DNA of 64,000 bases. It comes from Halomonas litopenaei. GTDB lineage: Bacteria > Pseudomonadota > Gammaproteobacteria > Pseudomonadales > Halomonadaceae. Positions 1 to 9,545 of this stretch are shown here, in pieces; position 1 is the stretch's first letter; every line of letters begins with the position of its first letter. Below the pieces are notes generated by a model that was not told where the DNA came from, ran no database searches, and worked only from the letters and a program-made list of their open reading frames with translations. The stretch covers positions 1-64,000 of the forward strand of contig NZ_PXNS01000019.1 in assembly GCF_003045775.1 (NCBI RefSeq), in the 5' to 3' direction. A program made the position numbers and the translations under genes.

Positions 1-1493
1 CACCTCGATCGCCTTTGGTGACACCGACGGTATTCAGGTCACCGGCCTGGATGGCGAGCTGATCTGGAGCACCAACAACGCTGGCGAGCTGGAAGGCCGT
101 ACTGAGGCCGGCGGTGACGCCGTCCTTACTCTGACCCTGAGTCCGGCGGTTGACGCGAATAACCCGATCGCTGCCGGTACTCAGCAGGTCGTCACCGTGA
201 CCGCGACCCTGGCCGAGAGTCTGGCCCACGCGGTCGACGCCGATAGCCTGTCGATCACCGGCATCAGTGTGGTCGGCACCGATACCGACGGTACCAGCAC
301 AACGGCAACCGTGGGTGTGAGCGTGGCTGATGATCAGCCGACCCTCGAGATCGCCGATACCGCCGAGACCGTGGTCGAAGGCGAGAGTGCCAACGGCACC
401 TGGACCACCGACGCCGGTGCTGATGGGGCGACCGTCAGTGTGACGGTGGCAGGCGAGACCAAGCCGCTGGGTGATGCCAGTGATGCAACGGTCAGCTTCA
501 CCACCGACGAAGGCACCCTGACCGTCGGTCGCGACGGTACCTGGACCTTTGACGCCAACGACAACCAGGTACAGAACAGCACCGGCAATCCGTCGATCGG
601 CTTCACCATCGCCACCGAAGACAGCGATGGCGACACCGCCACCGATAGCCATACCGTCACCATCACCGACGGTAGCGGCCCGAGCGTTTCGGCCACCGGC
701 AGCGATCCGGCCAGCAGCAATGCGTCCGTTTCCCTGCAGGATGCCAATACCGAAGGCACCGCCTCGGACACCGACGTGGCCAGCCTGACCTTTACCGCCG
801 GTAGCGACGCCATCACCTCGATCGTCTTTGGTGACATCGATGGTATTCAGGTCGAAGGCCTGGATGGCGAGCTGATCTGGAGCACCAACAACGCCGGCGA
901 GCTGGAAGGGCGCACAGAGGCAGGCGGTGACGCCGTCCTGACCCTGACCCTGAGTCCGGCGGTTGACGCGAATAACCCGATCGCCGCGGGAGAGGAGCAG
1001 GTCGTCACCGTCACTGCGACCCTGGCCGAGAGCCTGGCCCACGCGGTCGACGCCGATAGCCTGTCGATCACCGGTATCAGCGTGGTCGGCACCGATACCG
1101 ACGGTACCAGCACGACGGCGACCGTGGGGGTGAGCGTGGCCGACGATCAGCCGACCCTCGAGATCGCGGATACCGCCGAGACCGTGGTCGAAGGCCAGAG
1201 TGCCAACGGCACCTGGACCACCGACGCCGGTGCCGATGGCGCCACGGTGACCGTGACCGCCGGCGGCGTCGACAAGGTGCTGGGCGACGGTGCTACCGAA
1301 ACCGTGACCTTCGATCTTGATGAAGGCACCCTGACCGTCGGTCGCGACGGCTCTTGGACCTTTGACGCCAACGACAACCAGGTGCAGAACAGCACCGGCA
1401 ATCCGTCAATCGACTTCACCATCGCCACCGAAGACAGCGATGGCGACACCGCCACCGACAGCCACACCGTCACCATTACCGACGGCACCGGCC
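1..1493 (+). repeat. 813-bp tandem repeat inside the adhesin
   Basis: Bases 2-7 and 815-820, and the blocks at 361 and 1174, are in register at exactly 813 bp (271 codons), with near identity over the whole visible unit. The window opens inside one copy and the second copy runs from 814 to about 1493; a third, strongly diverged unit follows to about 1980. More copies upstream are likely. Such long exact repeats are prone to recombination and to collapse in short-read assemblies. Confidence 0.9.
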
Positions 1494-4400
1494 CGAGCGT
1501 CAGCATCAAGGAAGGCGATGATGATGCTACTACCGAGGCGCTGGATCTGACGCTGCAGGACGCCGATACCGGAGTCTCTGCGGATCAGGACAGTGGTGTA
1601 CTGACGTTTAACGCGGGTAGCGACAGCCTGGTGAACTTTGGCTTTGGCAATATAGGCGCTGATGACAGCGTCACCGGCATCAGCGTCCAGGGTCTGGCGG
1701 CTGGTGAGTCCTTGGTCTGGAGCGCAAACGACGAGGGTGAACTGGAGGCTCGACTCGCCGGCAGCGACGACCTGGTGCTGACCCTGAGCCTGCAGGCGCC
1801 GACCTCGGTGGCGGCTCAGAACAGTGGCAATGTCAGTGTCACGGCCACGCTGAGTGACAGTCTGCCCCATGAGGTGGCAGCGACGCTGAAGAACTCACTG
1901 TCTATCGAGGGCGTGAGTGTGGTGGCGAGCCAGGCTGATGGGGATAGTGCGACGGCTACCGTCAAGGTTTCGGTGGTCGATGACGCGCCGGAGGCGGTGA
2001 ATGATCAGCTCGATGGCGTGCAGTCTTCGCAGGTGATCAGCAAGGGTGCCGATGTTGGTCTGCTGGCTAATGACACCCAGGGCGCCGACGGCGCCACCGT
2101 GACCTTCGTCGACGAGTCTTCCCTGCAGGGTTCCCTGACGTGGAACGCCGATGGCAGCTTTGATTACACCGCCAAGGACAACGCCAGCTACACCGAGGTG
2201 GTCAACTACACCATCACCGACGCCGACGGTGATACCAGTCAGGCCACCCTGACCATCAATGTCGAAAACGGTACGCCGACGACTCAGCCGACCAACGTGC
2301 AGGTCAACGAGGCCGGGCTTGACGAGGGTTCCCAGTCGGCGACCAATTCAGAGCAAGTGAAAGGGCAATTGGTGGCGACCGATGCCCAGGGCGACGACTT
2401 GACCTTCAAGGCGGAGACCCTCAAGGGCAACTATGGCGAGATCGACATCCGCGCCGATGGTTCCTTCACCTACACCCTGACCAAACCGGTCACCTCGTCG
2501 GATAACCCCGTCGATGACGCCGAGAGCTTTGTCTATACGGTGACCGACAGCCACGGCAATTCTGCCACCGGCACCATTACCGTCGATGTCATCGATGACG
2601 TGCCTCAGGCCGTCAACGACACACCCGCTGCGCTGCAGTCCGGTACCACGTTGACCACCACGGCGGGCAACGGAATGCTGGCCAATGACGTCCAGGGTGC
2701 GGACGGGGCCACGGTCATCTCCGTCGATGACAGCGGGCTGCGTGGTCAGCTCAGCTGGAACGCCGACGGCAGTTACACCTACACCGCGGACGCTAACGGT
2801 AGCTACGAAGAGGTGGTGAGCTACTCCATCAAGGATGCCGATGGCGATACCAGCCAGGCGACCATCAAGTTTGTGGTGAACGACGGCTCGCCCACGGCCA
2901 ATGCCAGCGCGGCAACCGTCAGCGAGGCCGGGCTTGCCACGGGCAGCGATGCCGCCAGCAATAGCGAAGTGGCGGAAGGCCAGCTTCAGGCAAGCGATGC
3001 CCAGGGCGACGCACTGACGTTCACCGCCACGACCCTGCGCGGCAGCTACGGCACTCTGGTCATCGAGGAGAATGGGTCCTACACCTATACCCTCGATACC
3101 GCCGTGACCGGCGCCGAGGCGGACAACGGTCCGAACACCCTGAATGGCCAGGACGTGTTCAGCTATACCGTGACCGATGCCCACGGCAATAGCTCGACTG
3201 CCAGCATCAGCATCAATATTGTCGATGACGTGCCAACGGCGGTCGATGACGTTGTGAGCACCGCCGAGGACACTGAGGTCACCGTCGACGTACTGGCCAA
3301 CGACGAGGGCGGAGCCGATGGCGCAACTCTGGTGTCGGCGAGCATGGCGTCGGGCTACGAGAGTGCTGGCAGGGTGACCATCGATAGCGACAGCGGTGAG
3401 GTGACCTTCACTCCGGCGGCGGGCTTCGAGGGTGCCGCGGTCATCGACTACACCATCGTCGATGCCGACGGCGACACCAGCAACGCCACCTTGACGGTCA
3501 ATGTGGCGGCTGACTCCACGCCGGAGGCCGCCAATGGTATCGCTCGCGTGGACGAAGATGGCCTGTCGGGTGGCAATGCCGGTGGCCCGGGTGATGCGGC
3601 CGGTGAGGCGACCGTCGTCACCGGGACGCTTGGCTATTCCTTTGGCAATGATGGGGCGGCGAGCTCAAGCGCCTTCAGCTGGAGTCTTGATGGTCTGCCC
3701 ACGGTAACGGCCAGTGGCCAGGCGGTGTCCTACACGTTGAGCGACGACGGCCGAACGGTCACGGGGCGTGACGCCTCCAACGCACTGGTGTTGACCGTTG
3801 CCCTGACCGGGGTGGCGAACGGCGCCTACAAGGTTACGCTGCACCAGCCGCTGGATCATGGTGAGCAGGGTACGGAAGACTCTCTGGCGTTCAATGTCGG
3901 CTACACCATCGTTGATTCCGATGGTAGCCCGGCCAGTGGCCAGTTGCAGGTGCTGGTCAACGACGACAGCCCGGAGGCCTTTACCTCGGATTCGGCTGCT
4001 CTCGTCGATGGTCGAGGCGGTCAGCTGAACTTTGCTGGCGTGTCTGGTGCCGATGGGGTCAAGGATGTGACCTTCACCGATGTGCAGGGGCAGCCAGCCA
4101 CTGACGCCGACGGCAACCCGCTCTACTTCGACGGTGAGGCGCTGACCTATCAGGTATCCACCGACGGTCATCAGCTGCAGGCGGTGACTGCGGATGGGGT
4201 TGTCGGCTTTACGGTCACCCTGGATCCGGCAGGAGACGGCTATCAGATCAACGTTGCCGATGGCGAGATCAGCAACGGGCGTGTCGAGCGTGCCGATATC
4301 TCTGAACTGAGTCTCGATGGTGTTGTGCAGTACCACGGCATTAACCACCAGGACGATGAGGGTGACAACGACGTTCTCTACTCGACGCCCAATGGCGTTG

Positions 4401-7027
4401 GTATGGTGCCGCTGGACGGCACGCTCGGCGTCTTCGGTGGTGCAAGTCCCGGTGTCGAGCTTAACGAGGTCATCCGCATCAGCTTCCTCGATAGCCTGGG
4501 GTTCTCCGTCACCGGTGAGCCGAGCTGGCAGGGGCACGAAAGTGTGTCCGAGGTGACCCAGACCATCCATGTTGAAGGTGACGGCGCCAAGGCAGTGGTC
4601 ACAGTGGCTGCGTTCAACTACGCAAGTGATGTGCCGGGTTCTGGGTCTCCCAGCCAGACGGTGGACAACGATATTCGTCTGAGCGCCGATGACGTCCGCA
4701 TTCTCGATCAGACAGGCACCGATGTTACCAACAAGGTGTCCATCAGCATCGATGGGGCCGGCCGTCTTATCCTGAATGGTATGGAGGATGGATGGTCGTT
4801 CGAACTCAGTCCGGCTGGTGGGCTCGAGGGTATCGAGGTGGTGGGCGGTAGCAATACGCCCTTTACCCTGGGCGATATGGACTATCGGCTTGGTGAGGTG
4901 GGGGATGCCTTTGACATCGAGCTCGGATTGACCGGTGTTGACGGTGACGGCGATAACGCTGCGGGCAGCCTGACCGTCGAAGTCAGCGCTCCGGATCAGT
5001 TATACGTCGGTGACAACTCCGACAATACTGTCTCCGGCGGTGGCGGCAGTGACGTCATGGTGGGTGATGGTGGTGGCAACTTCACCGTGGTGAGTCCGGC
5101 GCAGAACTATAATATCTCCCTGATTCTCGATTCCTCGGGCAGCATGAGTAGAGGCTCCGGTACCGCTGGCCTGTCTCGCATGGCATTGGCCAAGCAGGCT
5201 CTGGCTAATCTGGTCGAGCAACTGGCTGATTTCGACGGGGTTATCAATCTTCAGGTCGTCGATTTCGATACGGGAGCGCGATTTACCCAAACCATGGATC
5301 TGGGCTCGGTCGACAGTGAAGTCGAACGGATCGTCACCTATATCAATTCGGTCGATGGCAGCAGTGGTAACGGGGGCGGCACCAACTACGAGGCGGCATT
5401 CGAGGCATCAAAAGGCTGGTTGGAAGAGCAGTCGAGCAGTAACGGCTACGAGAATCTGACCTACTTCCTGACCGATGGGCTGCCGACGTTCTACGTCAAC
5501 GACAATGGCAGTACCGGTGGTAACGGTCAGGATACCGGCTTTAATGAAGTCAACAACGCGATCGAGTCCTTCGAAGGCCTGTCAGCCATCAGTCGCGTCG
5601 AAGCGATCGGTATCGGCTCCGGCATCAACGAAGACGTGCTGAAGTTCTTCGACAACACCGACGTGACCGGCGCGAGTGAGATCATTCCCTACTCGTCGGT
5701 TGCACAGACGGGAAGTCGCCAACTTGCCGACTTCACTGGCCTGGATAGTCCGCTAGACTCGGCGACTAGCTGGACCAAGTCCGGGGACGCCACCGGTACG
5801 CTAGTCGTGGGAAATGGTTCGCTGACGTTGACGGATATCAGCCGTCTCTCGGGTAGTACCGTGGCGACCAGTGCCGCCTTCGTTCTTGACACGCCTGATA
5901 CCGGCTACTCGACACTCGAATTTAGCTACAGTACCGATGCCTACGGCGGGGCTGACTACTTCGGCTGGGAGGTTCAGAAATCCAATGGCAGCGGTGGCTG
6001 GGTGACGGTGGACTCCGGTTATCCCCGCGAAAGCCAACGGGGTTCCTCCTTCGAAACCGATCAGCTTGACAGCGGTGTCTATCGTATCGTCATCGAGGTC
6101 GTCAACGGGGGTGGGCAGCAGGATCTGGTCCAGCTCGATAGCATCACCATCAACGACTTCGGGTATCCCACTGCGCCGGTCGGCGAGGCATCTGTCGTCA
6201 ACACCGCCGAGGAACTCGAGGCGGTGCTCAAGGGCGGCTCGTCCTTCGACAAGCTGGCGGAACTCGGCGACGATGTACTCGATGGAACGGATCGTGGTGA
6301 CATCATCTTCGGCGACACCATCAATACCGACCATCTCGAATGGACCAATGGCGATGGAGAGGAATTCAGGGCAGGCGAGCATGATGGCCTTGGTTTTGCC
6401 GGGCTGTTCGAGTTCCTCAAGTGGTCGGAAAATGGCGGAGCGGATCCCGACGAGACCCAGGTGCTCGAGTACATTCGCGGTAACTATGAATCCTTGATGG
6501 ACACCGAGCGCAAGGATGGCGGCGCCGACACCCTCAAGGGCGGTGACGGTGACGACACCCTGATCGGCGGCGGTGGTAGCGACACGCTATATGGTGAGGA
6601 AGGCGATGACCTGCTGCTCGGCGGTGCCGGCGATGACACCCTGGTCGGAGGACTCGGTGCGGATACCTTCGCCTGGGTGCTGGGCGATGAGGGCGCGGCC
6701 GGAGATCCCGCCGATGATGTCATCAGCGACTTCCACGTGGCACCGGCCGGTGTCGACGCCAGCCAGGACCCAGAGGCCGATGTGCTGGATCTCAGCGAGT
6801 TGCTGCAAGGCTACGACAAGGACGACGACCAGCAGTCGCTGAATGACTATATCCACGCGGAGCAGGAAGGGGATGATATTGTGCTGTACGTCAAGAGCGA
6901 TGGAAATCTGGCGGACGACAATGGCAACGCTGATCAGGTCATTACTCTGGAAGGTGTGGCCAACGCGGCCCCAAGCCCCGATGATTTCCTGACGCAGTTG
7001 CTCAACCAGGGCCAGTTGGATGTGTAG
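2..7027 (+). CDS. Giant LapA-type RTX adhesin, 3' part (5' end outside window)
   Basis: The frame is open from base 2, so the gene begins upstream; about 2341 residues are visible. It should be a calcium-binding surface adhesin exported by a type I secretion system. Visible order: two nearly identical 271-residue Ig-like/T1SS-143-type units and a diverged third (to about residue 660), three or four VCBS/cadherin-like units ending in 'DDVP.AVND' signatures (to about 1320), a 'VDEDGLSGGN' unit, a short RTX patch (about 1675-1700), a von Willebrand A domain with a full MIDAS motif DSSGS near 1710, a jelly-roll-like spacer, GGxGxDxxx RTX nonapeptides (about 2172-2220) and a type I secretion C-terminus. 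The product is very acidic, as expected for this class. The convergent lapD/lapG pair supports a LapA-like role. No LapB/C/E transporter genes lie in the window. The N-terminal retention module cannot be seen. Confidence 0.9.
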   Translation, partial: TSIAFGDTDGIQVTGLDGELIWSTNNAGELEGRTEAGGDAVLTLTLSPAVDANNPIAAGTQQVVTVTATLAESLAHAVDADSLSITGISVVGTDTDGTSTTATVGVSVADDQPTLEIADTAETVVEGESANGTWTTDAGADGATVSVTVAGETKPLGDASDATVSFTTDEGTLTVGRDGTWTFDANDNQVQNSTGNPSIGFTIATEDSDGDTATDSHTVTITDGSGPSVSATGSDPASSNASVSLQDANTEGTASDTDVASLTFTAGSDAITSIVFGDIDGIQVEGLDGELIWSTNNAGELEGRTEAGGDAVLTLTLSPAVDANNPIAAGEEQVVTVTATLAESLAHAVDADSLSITGISVVGTDTDGTSTTATVGVSVADDQPTLEIADTAETVVEGQSANGTWTTDAGADGATVTVTAGGVDKVLGDGATETVTFDLDEGTLTVGRDGSWTFDANDNQVQNSTGNPSIDFTIATEDSDGDTATDSHTVTITDGTGPSVSIKEGDDDATTEALDLTLQDADTGVSADQDSGVLTFNAGSDSLVNFGFGNIGADDSVTGISVQGLAAGESLVWSANDEGELEARLAGSDDLVLTLSLQAPTSVAAQNSGNVSVTATLSDSLPHEVAATLKNSLSIEGVSVVASQADGDSATATVKVSVVDDAPEAVNDQLDGVQSSQVISKGADVGLLANDTQGADGATVTFVDESSLQGSLTWNADGSFDYTAKDNASYTEVVNYTITDADGDTSQATLTINVENGTPTTQPTNVQVNEAGLDEGSQSATNSEQVKGQLVATDAQGDDLTFKAETLKGNYGEIDIRADGSFTYTLTKPVTSSDNPVDDAESFVYTVTDSHGNSATGTITVDVIDDVPQAVNDTPAALQSGTTLTTTAGNGMLANDVQGADGATVISVDDSGLRGQLSWNADGSYTYTADANGSYEEVVSYSIKDADGDTSQATIKFVVNDGSPTANASAATVSEAGLATGSDAASNSEVAEGQLQASDAQGDALTFTATTLRGSYGTLVIEENGSYTYTLDTAVTGAEADNGPNTLNGQDVFSYTVTDAHGNSSTASISINIVDDVPTAVDDVVSTAEDTEVTVDVLANDEGGADGATLVSASMASGYESAGRVTIDSDSGEVTFTPAAGFEGAAVIDYTIVDADGDTSNATLTVNVAADSTPEAANGIARVDEDGLSGGNAGGPGDAAGEATVVTGTLGYSFGNDGAASSSAFSWSLDGLPTVTASGQAVSYTLSDDGRTVTGRDASNALVLTVALTGVANGAYKVTLHQPLDHGEQGTEDSLAFNVGYTIVDSDGSPASGQLQVLVNDDSPEAFTSDSAALVDGRGGQLNFAGVSGADGVKDVTFTDVQGQPATDADGNPLYFDGEALTYQVSTDGHQLQAVTADGVVGFTVTLDPAGDGYQINVADGEISNGRVERADISELSLDGVVQYHGINHQDDEGDNDVLYSTPNGVGMVPLDGTLGVFGGASPGVELNEVIRISFLDSLGFSVTGEPSWQGHESVSEVTQTIHVEGDGAKAVVTVAAFNYASDVPGSGSPSQTVDNDIRLSADDVRILDQTGTDVTNKVSISIDGAGRLILNGMEDGWSFELSPAGGLEGIEVVGGSNTPFTLGDMDYRLGEVGDAFDIELGLTGVDGDGDNAAGSLTVEVSAPDQLYVGDNSDNTVSGGGGSDVMVGDGGGNFTVVSPAQNYNISLILDSSGSMSRGSGTAGLSRMALAKQALANLVEQLADFDGVINLQVVDFDTGARFTQTMDLGSVDSEVERIVTYINSVDGSSGNGGGTNYEAAFEASKGWLEEQSSSNGYENLTYFLTDGLPTFYVNDNGSTGGNGQDTGFNEVNNAIESFEGLSAISRVEAIGIGSGINEDVLKFFDNTDVTGASEIIPYSSVAQTGSRQLADFTGLDSPLDSATSWTKSGDATGTLVVGNGSLTLTDISRLSGSTVATSAAFVLDTPDTGYSTLEFSYSTDAYGGADYFGWEVQKSNGSGGWVTVDSGYPRESQRGSSFETDQLDSGVYRIVIEVVNGGGQQDLVQLDSITINDFGYPTAPVGEASVVNTAEELEAVLKGGSSFDKLAELGDDVLDGTDRGDIIFGDTINTDHLEWTNGDGEEFRAGEHDGLGFAGLFEFLKWSENGGADPDETQVLEYIRGNYESLMDTERKDGGADTLKGGDGDDTLIGGGGSDTLYGEEGDDLLLGGAGDDTLVGGLGADTFAWVLGDEGAAGDPADDVISDFHVAPAGVDASQDPEADVLDLSELLQGYDKDDDQQSLNDYIHAEQEGDDIVLYVKSDGNLADDNGNADQVITLEGVANAAPSPDDFLTQLLNQGQLDV

Positions 7028-7067
7028 GCAGGCGCTCGGTCCCGTCGTATAGCGCGAAACGGGCAAG

Positions 7068-7092
7068 GCCCTCGGCGGTAAACGCCGAGGGC
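7068..7092 (+). terminator. Hairpin after adhesin
   Basis: A perfect 10-bp stem (GCCCTCGGCG / CGCCGAGGGC) with a GTAAA loop lies 41 bp after the adhesin stop codon. No T-run follows, so it may act as a weak terminator or an mRNA 3'-end stabiliser. Confidence 0.5.
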
Positions 7093-7150
7093 TACTGATC
7101 AAGGGAAACTTGATATATGCTCGACCAACAAAGATTGCGGAGAACGTGAC

Positions 7151-7480
7151 ATGTACGTCCAGCGTGACGGGGAAGGAAAGCTTGTCTGTGTCAGCCGGGA
7201 GCCTACAGCGACCTGCGACGAATTCATGGCGCCGGATGATCAGGAGCTGTTGTTCTTCCTGTCAGACGGTAACGAGCGCAACGAACAGTCCCAGTTCCAT
7301 GCCTCCGACCTGGCCTTTGTGCGGGTGCTCGAGGACGTGCTTGATCTGCTGATGGACAAGGGCGTGATCAGCTTCACCGATCTGCCTGACGCGGCGCGCC
7401 GCAAGATCATGGACCGCCAGTCACTGCGTCGTCGCTACAACGATGTGGATCTGGTAGGGGACGACGAACCCCTCATCTAA
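7151..7480 (+). CDS. Small conserved protein of the 'tryptophan synthase subunit beta-like' family
   Basis: The 109-residue soluble, acidic protein has a conserved core 'VRVLEDVLDLLMDKGVISF' followed by 'TDLPDAARRKIMDR'. I recognise this core from small pseudomonad and halomonad proteins annotated, misleadingly, as tryptophan synthase beta-like. There is no PLP lysine motif and the length is a quarter of TrpB, so it is not TrpB. A GGAGA ribosome-binding site sits 7 bases before the ATG. It lies between the adhesin and convergent lapD, and it shares the terminator at 7531 with lapD. Its function is unknown; a link to adhesion rests on position alone. Confidence 0.7.
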   Translation: MYVQRDGEGKLVCVSREPTATCDEFMAPDDQELLFFLSDGNERNEQSQFHASDLAFVRVLEDVLDLLMDKGVISFTDLPDAARRKIMDRQSLRRRYNDVDLVGDDEPLI

Positions 7481-7530
7481 GCGTTGAGCATGTGCACCTC
7501 TCAAGTCGCATGCGTCGACCTGGGCAAGAC

Positions 7531-7556
7531 AAAGGGCCACCTTCGGGTGGCCCTTT
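7531..7556. terminator. Bidirectional terminator between small gene and lapD
   Basis: A perfect 11-bp stem AAAGGGCCACC / GGTGGCCCTTT is closed by a TTCG tetraloop. A-rich and T-rich ends on both sides suit termination of both convergent transcripts. Confidence 0.85.
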
Positions 7557-7583
7557 GCTGTGTACCCCTCATGTCATCGATGC

Positions 7584-9512
7584 TCACGAGTGCCTGTCGG
7601 TTTCCATCCTGGCGGACACGGCAGGGCCGGTGACACCGTCCAGGCCCAGCTCGAACAGGGTGTCGATATCGCGATCCTCGTCGATGCCCTCGGCGATGGC
7701 CTGGATCGCCAGCGAATGGCACAGGGTCGCCATGCCCCTGAGAATGGTCTGCTGCTCCGGCCGCTCCGACACGCCACGACACAGGGTGGCGTCGATCTTG
7801 ATGTAGGACAGCCCAAGATCCTGCAGATCTCCTAGCTGGCGGAAGGCCGCACCGACGTGCTCCATGCCCAGATGACAGCCGAAGGGGGCCAGCGACTGGC
7901 ACAGATAACGGAAGCTCTCGAGATCGCTTCGGGCGATCGACTCCGGTACCTCGATCCACAGGAAGGGGGCCGAGTCCGGGCGGGCGCTGAGTCGTTGCTG
8001 CAGGGCGATCACGACATTCGGCTGGGTAATCGCTGCATGGGACAGGTTGATGCCCAGCGGCTGCCGGTGGTGATGGATGGTGTCGAGAGCGGCATCGATC
8101 ACCTTGATATCCAGGCTGTCGTGGAGGCGCAGACGGGCGATCCAGGGCATGAAGACACCCGCCTGACGCCATTCGCCCTTGATGTTGAGCCGTGCAGGGG
8201 CCTCGTGATGCAGCAACTGTCCGCGTCGATCCAGCACCGGATACTGTCCCAGCAGGACGCCATGCTCCATCGCTTCGACCAGCGATGAGCGCCACTCGGC
8301 GCGGCTGCGGTAGAGCGTCTCCTGTTCCACGTTGTGGCAGGACTCGATCGCCTGTCCAGGACGGCTCTCGGCCAGCGACAGGGCGCCATCCAGTGCGGCC
8401 ATCAGGGTGGTGCGCTCCTGGCCGTGGTGGTAGACCGCCAGGGCAGCGGGGAGCCGCAGTACCGGTGCGTTCTGTTCGGCCAGGGTCGACAGATTGTCGT
8501 CCAGCCGTTCGCGGGCCCAGCTTTCGTCGACGTTGCCGCACAGCATCAGGGCGAAGTCACTGCCGTTGAGGCGACCCACATAGCCTTCGCCATGGGCCTC
8601 GGCGATGGCGGTCAGGCGTTGGCAAAGGTCGCTGAGCACGCCGTTGGTGTACAAGTGGCCGCGGCGTTCGTTGAGCGCGGCCAGGTCGGTGGCACGGATC
8701 ATCGCCACCACGCCGTAGCTGGATTCACCCTGTTGCTCGAGGCTGTAGTTGAGGCGGTCGATAAAGGCTTCCCGGGTCAAGGCCCCGGTCACCGTGTCAT
8801 GCAGCAACTGGCGGCGTAGCCGGTCGATCTGCTCGCTCTCGCGCTGGAGCATCTCGCGCACGCTTTCCGACAGCCGGTTCATGGCGTCGGATACTTCGCG
8901 CAGTTCCAGTGTGCGGGGCAGCGGGGCGACGGTGAAGCGACGCTGGCCGATATCGTTGGCCTGGCGCGTCAGGGTCTTCAGCGGGGTGCGGATCTGGCGT
9001 ACCAGCAGGTAGGCAATCAGTAGGCTGAGGGCACCTGCTGCCACGAACCAGGCGGCCATGCGCAGGGTGCTCTGCCACAGCGACTGGTAGGCGAAGCCAT
9101 GTGCGCTTTCGAGTTGCAAGGTGCCAAGCTGCTGCCAGCCATCCTGGATGACCGCAGTGCCGGCGGGGACCTCGAAGGCGACCAGCTCACGGAACCAGCC
9201 CGGTACGCCGGTATCCTCGGGGGCTGATGAGACGCGACGAATGATCGGCCTGTCCTCGGTGTCCAGCAGCTGGATCTTGCGGTAGTGGCCAGTATCGAAC
9301 TGCGCCGAGATCAAAAGCTCCAGCGTCACTTCATCCTTGTCAGGCATCTGGCTCATGCTCAGCGCCAGGGCATTGGCGTTGTCCGCGTTCTTGATCAGTA
9401 TTTCTTTTTCGATGTAGGCGCGGCTGCCCGATACGGCCACCACCAGACTGCCGATCAGGGCAACCAGCAGGATGGCGATGATGGCGAGCCAGAGTTGTTT
9501 GATCAACGACAT
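7584..9512 (-). CDS. lapD: LapD-type inner-membrane c-di-GMP receptor
   Basis: The 642-residue protein has TM1 at about 8-28, a periplasmic LapD/MoxY-type domain at about 29-150, TM2 at about 151-171, HAMP at about 171-224, a GGDEF-like domain and an EAL-like domain. Both catalytic signatures are degenerate: GGDEF is NGSDF (residues 316-320) and EAL is EAP (437-439). This is the known state of LapD, which binds c-di-GMP without making or degrading it. Trp126 in 'DGWQQLGT' matches the tryptophan of the periplasmic output domain that holds LapG in Pseudomonas fluorescens LapD. When c-di-GMP is high, LapD sequesters LapG and the adhesin stays on the surface. It is the last gene of the operon, 33 bp after lapG. 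Confidence 0.93.
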   Translation of the reverse strand: MSLIKQLWLAIIAILLVALIGSLVVAVSGSRAYIEKEILIKNADNANALALSMSQMPDKDEVTLELLISAQFDTGHYRKIQLLDTEDRPIIRRVSSAPEDTGVPGWFRELVAFEVPAGTAVIQDGWQQLGTLQLESAHGFAYQSLWQSTLRMAAWFVAAGALSLLIAYLLVRQIRTPLKTLTRQANDIGQRRFTVAPLPRTLELREVSDAMNRLSESVREMLQRESEQIDRLRRQLLHDTVTGALTREAFIDRLNYSLEQQGESSYGVVAMIRATDLAALNERRGHLYTNGVLSDLCQRLTAIAEAHGEGYVGRLNGSDFALMLCGNVDESWARERLDDNLSTLAEQNAPVLRLPAALAVYHHGQERTTLMAALDGALSLAESRPGQAIESCHNVEQETLYRSRAEWRSSLVEAMEHGVLLGQYPVLDRRGQLLHHEAPARLNIKGEWRQAGVFMPWIARLRLHDSLDIKVIDAALDTIHHHRQPLGINLSHAAITQPNVVIALQQRLSARPDSAPFLWIEVPESIARSDLESFRYLCQSLAPFGCHLGMEHVGAAFRQLGDLQDLGLSYIKIDATLCRGVSERPEQQTILRGMATLCHSLAIQAIAEGIDEDRDIDTLFELGLDGVTGPAVSARMETDRHS

Positions 9513-9545
9513 GGCGACGTCTCTAGATGAAGGATTGGCATGATG

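Noticed and set aside
1..1980. CRISPR-like or mobile repeat array
   Set aside because: The repeats are in-frame protein domain duplications of 813 bp without spacers.
7151..7480. Tryptophan synthase beta subunit
   Set aside because: The length is about a quarter of TrpB and no PLP-binding lysine segment is present; the family name is a misnomer.
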